A stretch of DNA of 55,935 bases from the NCBI RefSeq assembly GCF_002259415.1, contig NZ_NPFY01000021.1, positions 1 through 55,935 of the forward strand, written 5' to 3'. Both the position numbers and the translations under genes were made by a program. The stretch comes from Rhodococcus sp. 14-2470-1b (GTDB lineage Bacteria > Actinomycetota > Actinomycetes > Mycobacteriales > Mycobacteriaceae). Shown piece after piece: positions 53,577-55,935 of the stretch (positions are counted from its first letter, which is position 1; each line of letters opens with the position of its first letter). A model generated the notes under the pieces. The model worked only from the letters and a program-made list of their open reading frames with translations. It did no database searches and had not been told where the DNA came from.

Positions 53577-55718
53577 GTGACCACAACGCTTCTGCCGCCG
53601 ACTCCTGCGGAACCACAACCCCGGCATCGTAAGACCGTGCGGTTCTCACCGAACCGTCACCACGTACTGCTGGGCGTGCTCCTCGCGGCGACCGCCGTGC
53701 TGTACCTGTGGAACCTGACCGCCAGCGGATACGCCAACACCTTCTATGCCGCTGCGGCGCAAGCTGGTTCGAAGGACTGGACTGCATGGTTCTTCGGTTC
53801 GCTCGACTCGGAGAACTTCATCACCGTCGACAAGCCGCCGGCATCGCTGTGGGTGATGGGATTGTCGGCTCGGATCTTCGGGTTCTCCAGCGCCAGCCTC
53901 CTGGTGCCGCAGGCATTGATGGGTGTGGGTGCGGTCGCTGTCGTCTACGCCTCAGTCAAGCGTGTCGCAGCGCCCACGGCAGGGCTCCTGGCCGGTGCGG
54001 TCTTGGCGTCGACGCCGGCGGCGGCGTTGATGTTCCAGTTCGACAATCCCGATGCACTGCTGGTGTTGCTGATGTCGATCGGCGGATACTTCGTCGTGCG
54101 CGCCCTGCAGACGTCTGTCGGTCGACGGGCGGCGATGTGGCTCGCGTTCGCCGGCGTCGCGCTGGGTTTCGCGTTCCTGACCAAGATGCTCCAGGGCCTG
54201 CTGGTGCTCCCTGCTTTCGGGTTGACGTATCTGGTTGCAGGACAGGCGCGTCTGCGCGCAAGGTTGTTGCATCTTGTCGGTGCGTTCGCCGCGCTCGTCG
54301 CCGGAGCCGGGTGGTGGGTTCTGACCGTTGCGCTCTGGCCTGCCGACGCACGCCCGTACATCGGAGGTTCGACGGACAACACCGTCATGGATCTGGTGCT
54401 CGGCTACAACGGACTCGGCCGCATCTTCGGATCCGACGGCAATGCCGGTGGCGGAATGGGCGGCGGTGGAATGGGAGGGGCCGCGGGTTCCAGTTTCGGC
54501 GGCAGCACGGGACTGGACCGGCTGTTCGGTAGTGAGATGGGCATCCAGATCTCGTGGCTGATCCCCGCCGCGTTGGTGGCACTGGTGTTCGGGCTCATTG
54601 CTCGGGGACGCGCACCGCGCACCGATCTGCTGCGCGCTTCGCTCGTTCTGTGGGGTGGTTGGTTCCTGGTGACGGGTTCGATCTTCAGTTACATGTCCGG
54701 AACCATCCACCCGTACTACACGGTGGCCCTCGCGCCGGCTGTTGCAGGCATGGTCGGGACCGGCGGCTATGCATTGTGGATCGCACGCGAATCCGTGTGG
54801 GCGCGTCTCGGTCTGGCGTCGATGATGCTCGCGGCAGGCGGATGGGCCTGGGTTCTGTTGCACCGCAACGCTGACTGGCTGCCCGCTCTGAAGTGGATCC
54901 TGTTGCTCGGAACCGTCGTCGCTGCTGTCGCGATCCTCGGTGCGGGTCGGTTCCGTGTACTCGCCGTCATCGCTGCCCTCGTCGGCTCGATCGCAGGTCT
55001 CGGCGGCGGTGCGTCGTATGCCATCGCCACCTCGTCCACCGTCCACAGCGGATCCATCCCCACCGCGGGTCCCGTCGGTGCCGTCTCGGACTCCGGCATG
55101 GGCGGCGGTATGCCGGGTGCAGGTATGCCGGGTGGCGGAATGCCGGGTGGCGGTATGTCTGACGGCGCAGTTCCCGCGGGTGGGATCCCTGAGGGTGGTA
55201 TGCCCGAGGGAGAAATGGTTGAGGGTGAAATGCCCGGTGCTGCCGCAACAACCGATGGTGACGGCGCAGGTGCTGACGGCCAAGTCCCGGACAGTCCGGT
55301 GGCCGGAGACGAAGCCGGTGTCATGGCTGGTGGTGGCCCCGGTATGGGTGGCGGTTCCGCTTCCAGTGATCAGGTGAACGCTCTGCTCGAGTCGGCCGAC
55401 ACCAAGTGGTCCGCTGCGGTGAACGGATCGCAGACAGCCGCGACCTACGAGTTGGCTACGGACACAGCGGTCATCGCTATCGGAGGGTGGAGCAGTGATC
55501 CCGCGCCGACTCTCGATCAGTTCATCTCCTACGTCTCGAATCACGAAGTCAAGTACTACATTTCCGGTGGCCGGGGCGGCGGAATGGGCGGCGGCATGCC
55601 CGGTGGTGGTGACTCGCAGTCCACATCGTCCGACATCGCGGAGTGGGTCGCAGCGAACTTCACCGCTACCGCCGTGGATGGCGTCACCGTGTACGACATG
55701 AGCGGATACACAGGCTGA
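53577..55718 (+). CDS. Glycosyltransferase family 39 membrane protein
   Basis: A 713-residue polyprenyl-phosphate-sugar-dependent glycosyltransferase (ArnT/PMT, YkcB-like). The N-terminal luminal loop has the conserved acidic motif region GSLDSENFITVDKPPASLWVMGL. Roughly 10-12 membrane segments occupy residues 25-500, and then comes a C-terminal extracytoplasmic domain (SDQVNALLESADTKWSAAVNGSQTAATYEL to the end). Three Gly/Met-rich stretches (GGGMGGGGMGG near 300; GMPGGGMPGGGM about 515-560; GGGMGGGMPGGG about 680) break up the loops. Such enzymes add sugars to envelope lipids or proteins; the substrate is unknown. GTG 53577 is chosen because GGAGGA lies eight bases upstream; the frame is open further upstream, but through the 19-bp repeats. 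Confidence 0.88.
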   Translation: MTTTLLPPTPAEPQPRHRKTVRFSPNRHHVLLGVLLAATAVLYLWNLTASGYANTFYAAAAQAGSKDWTAWFFGSLDSENFITVDKPPASLWVMGLSARIFGFSSASLLVPQALMGVGAVAVVYASVKRVAAPTAGLLAGAVLASTPAAALMFQFDNPDALLVLLMSIGGYFVVRALQTSVGRRAAMWLAFAGVALGFAFLTKMLQGLLVLPAFGLTYLVAGQARLRARLLHLVGAFAALVAGAGWWVLTVALWPADARPYIGGSTDNTVMDLVLGYNGLGRIFGSDGNAGGGMGGGGMGGAAGSSFGGSTGLDRLFGSEMGIQISWLIPAALVALVFGLIARGRAPRTDLLRASLVLWGGWFLVTGSIFSYMSGTIHPYYTVALAPAVAGMVGTGGYALWIARESVWARLGLASMMLAAGGWAWVLLHRNADWLPALKWILLLGTVVAAVAILGAGRFRVLAVIAALVGSIAGLGGGASYAIATSSTVHSGSIPTAGPVGAVSDSGMGGGMPGAGMPGGGMPGGGMSDGAVPAGGIPEGGMPEGEMVEGEMPGAAATTDGDGAGADGQVPDSPVAGDEAGVMAGGGPGMGGGSASSDQVNALLESADTKWSAAVNGSQTAATYELATDTAVIAIGGWSSDPAPTLDQFISYVSNHEVKYYISGGRGGGMGGGMPGGGDSQSTSSDIAEWVAANFTATAVDGVTVYDMSGYTG

Positions 55719-55750
55719 CCGACAGTCCATGGACGCCGATTCGTCCGAGT

Positions 55751-55777
55751 CCCTGCACCGTTCAGAACGGTGCGGGG
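55751..55777. terminator. Hairpin between convergent genes
   Basis: Bases 55751-55763 pair with 55765-55777 (13 positions, one wobble) around a very tight centre; in practice the loop would open to TTCAGAA. It covers the stop codon of the gene entering from the right edge and lies 33 bp after the glycosyltransferase, so it may serve both. There is no T run. Confidence 0.55.
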
Positions 55778-55935
55778 TCGTCGGTGTCGTTTGTCGGCGG
55801 GGTGTGGGTTGGGTTGGTGGTGGTGTGGGTCTTGTTGGTGGTGGGTCTGCGTTTGCGGGGTATGTGGGGGATGAGTGATTGTGCGGTGAGGTCGGTTGTT
55901 CCGTAGGTGTTTCCGGGGAGGGTGACTGCGGAGTT
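55762..55935 (-). CDS. Probable HNH endonuclease/DUF222 family protein, C-terminal end (partial)
   Basis: A frame of 57 codons plus TGA enters from the right edge. It reads VTLPGNTYGTTDLTAQSLIPHIPRKRR, then a Thr/Asn/His/Pro-rich tail ending DDPAPF. I recognise this as the common end of the actinobacterial DUF222/HNH (13E12-repeat-like) proteins, which are numerous in Rhodococcus genomes. The catalytic HNH motif would lie outside the window, so function cannot be checked here. The plus strand is correspondingly G/T-rich. Confidence 0.55.
   Translation of the reverse strand, partial: NSAVTLPGNTYGTTDLTAQSLIPHIPRKRRPTTNKTHTTTNPTHTPPTNDTDDPAPF

Overview
The window is high-GC actinobacterial DNA, most likely from a Rhodococcus-type member of the Mycobacteriales. 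The grounds are a complete Mce operon, an MMPL transporter, a Mas-like type I polyketide synthase, and RpoB and RpoC proteins that read almost residue for residue like the mycobacterial ones as I remember them. GTG and TTG starts are frequent, and neighbouring genes often share 1-4 bases. I see no tRNA, rRNA, CRISPR array or insertion sequence.

Layout. (1) 1-7783: the end of an mce operon (mceA end, mceB-F), a strong hairpin, then two Mce-associated membrane proteins. (2) 8013-22656: a probable lipid biosynthesis locus. It holds an aminotransferase fused to an acyl-ACP-reductase-like domain, a GNAT acetyltransferase, an MMPL exporter, a KAS III, an alpha-oxoamine synthase and a fully reducing 2171-residue PKS. 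(3) 22657-23751: about 1.1 kb of non-coding DNA with the PKS leader, palindromic repeats and the rpoB promoter. (4) 23752-31375: rpoB, rpoC and a clear terminator. (5) 31420-39350: a mixed block with two VOC proteins, a PhoD phosphatase, a cholesterol-oxidase-like flavoprotein, a luciferase-like monooxygenase, a tiny membrane protein, a SixA-like phosphatase and a secreted hydrolase. (6) 39386-44990: a biotin-uptake operon with a BioQ-like operator, in which bioY, bioM and bioN are interleaved with two AMP-forming ligases and a thiolase. (7) 44909-55935: an acyl-ACP thioesterase, an NlpC/P60 wall hydrolase, RidA, a VKOR/DsbA pair, AroQ, an MFS carrier, a small HTH regulator overlapping an adenylate cyclase, an NTF2-like protein, a GT39 glycosyltransferase, and the tail of a probable HNH/DUF222 protein.

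How the genes may work together. In the lipid locus the KAS III could supply a starter. The PKS would build a saturated chain, and the oxoamine synthase, one base downstream of the PKS stop, would release it by decarboxylative condensation with an amino acid. The aminotransferase-reductase fusion has the residues to turn an acyl thioester into an aldehyde and then an amine. GNAT could cap the amine and MMPL could export the product. An amino-lipid or alkylamine is therefore the best prediction, but it rests on domain logic and gene order only. The biotin operon pairs an ECF transporter with acyl-CoA chemistry, which suggests uptake coupled to activation of biotin or a dicarboxylate precursor.

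A feature shared across the window is short tandem duplication (12-19 bp units) that includes a gene's stop codon. It occurs at four junctions. There is also a 33-bp in-frame repeat inside the cyclase catalytic domain and a group of CGAACG/CGTTCG palindromes upstream of rpoB.
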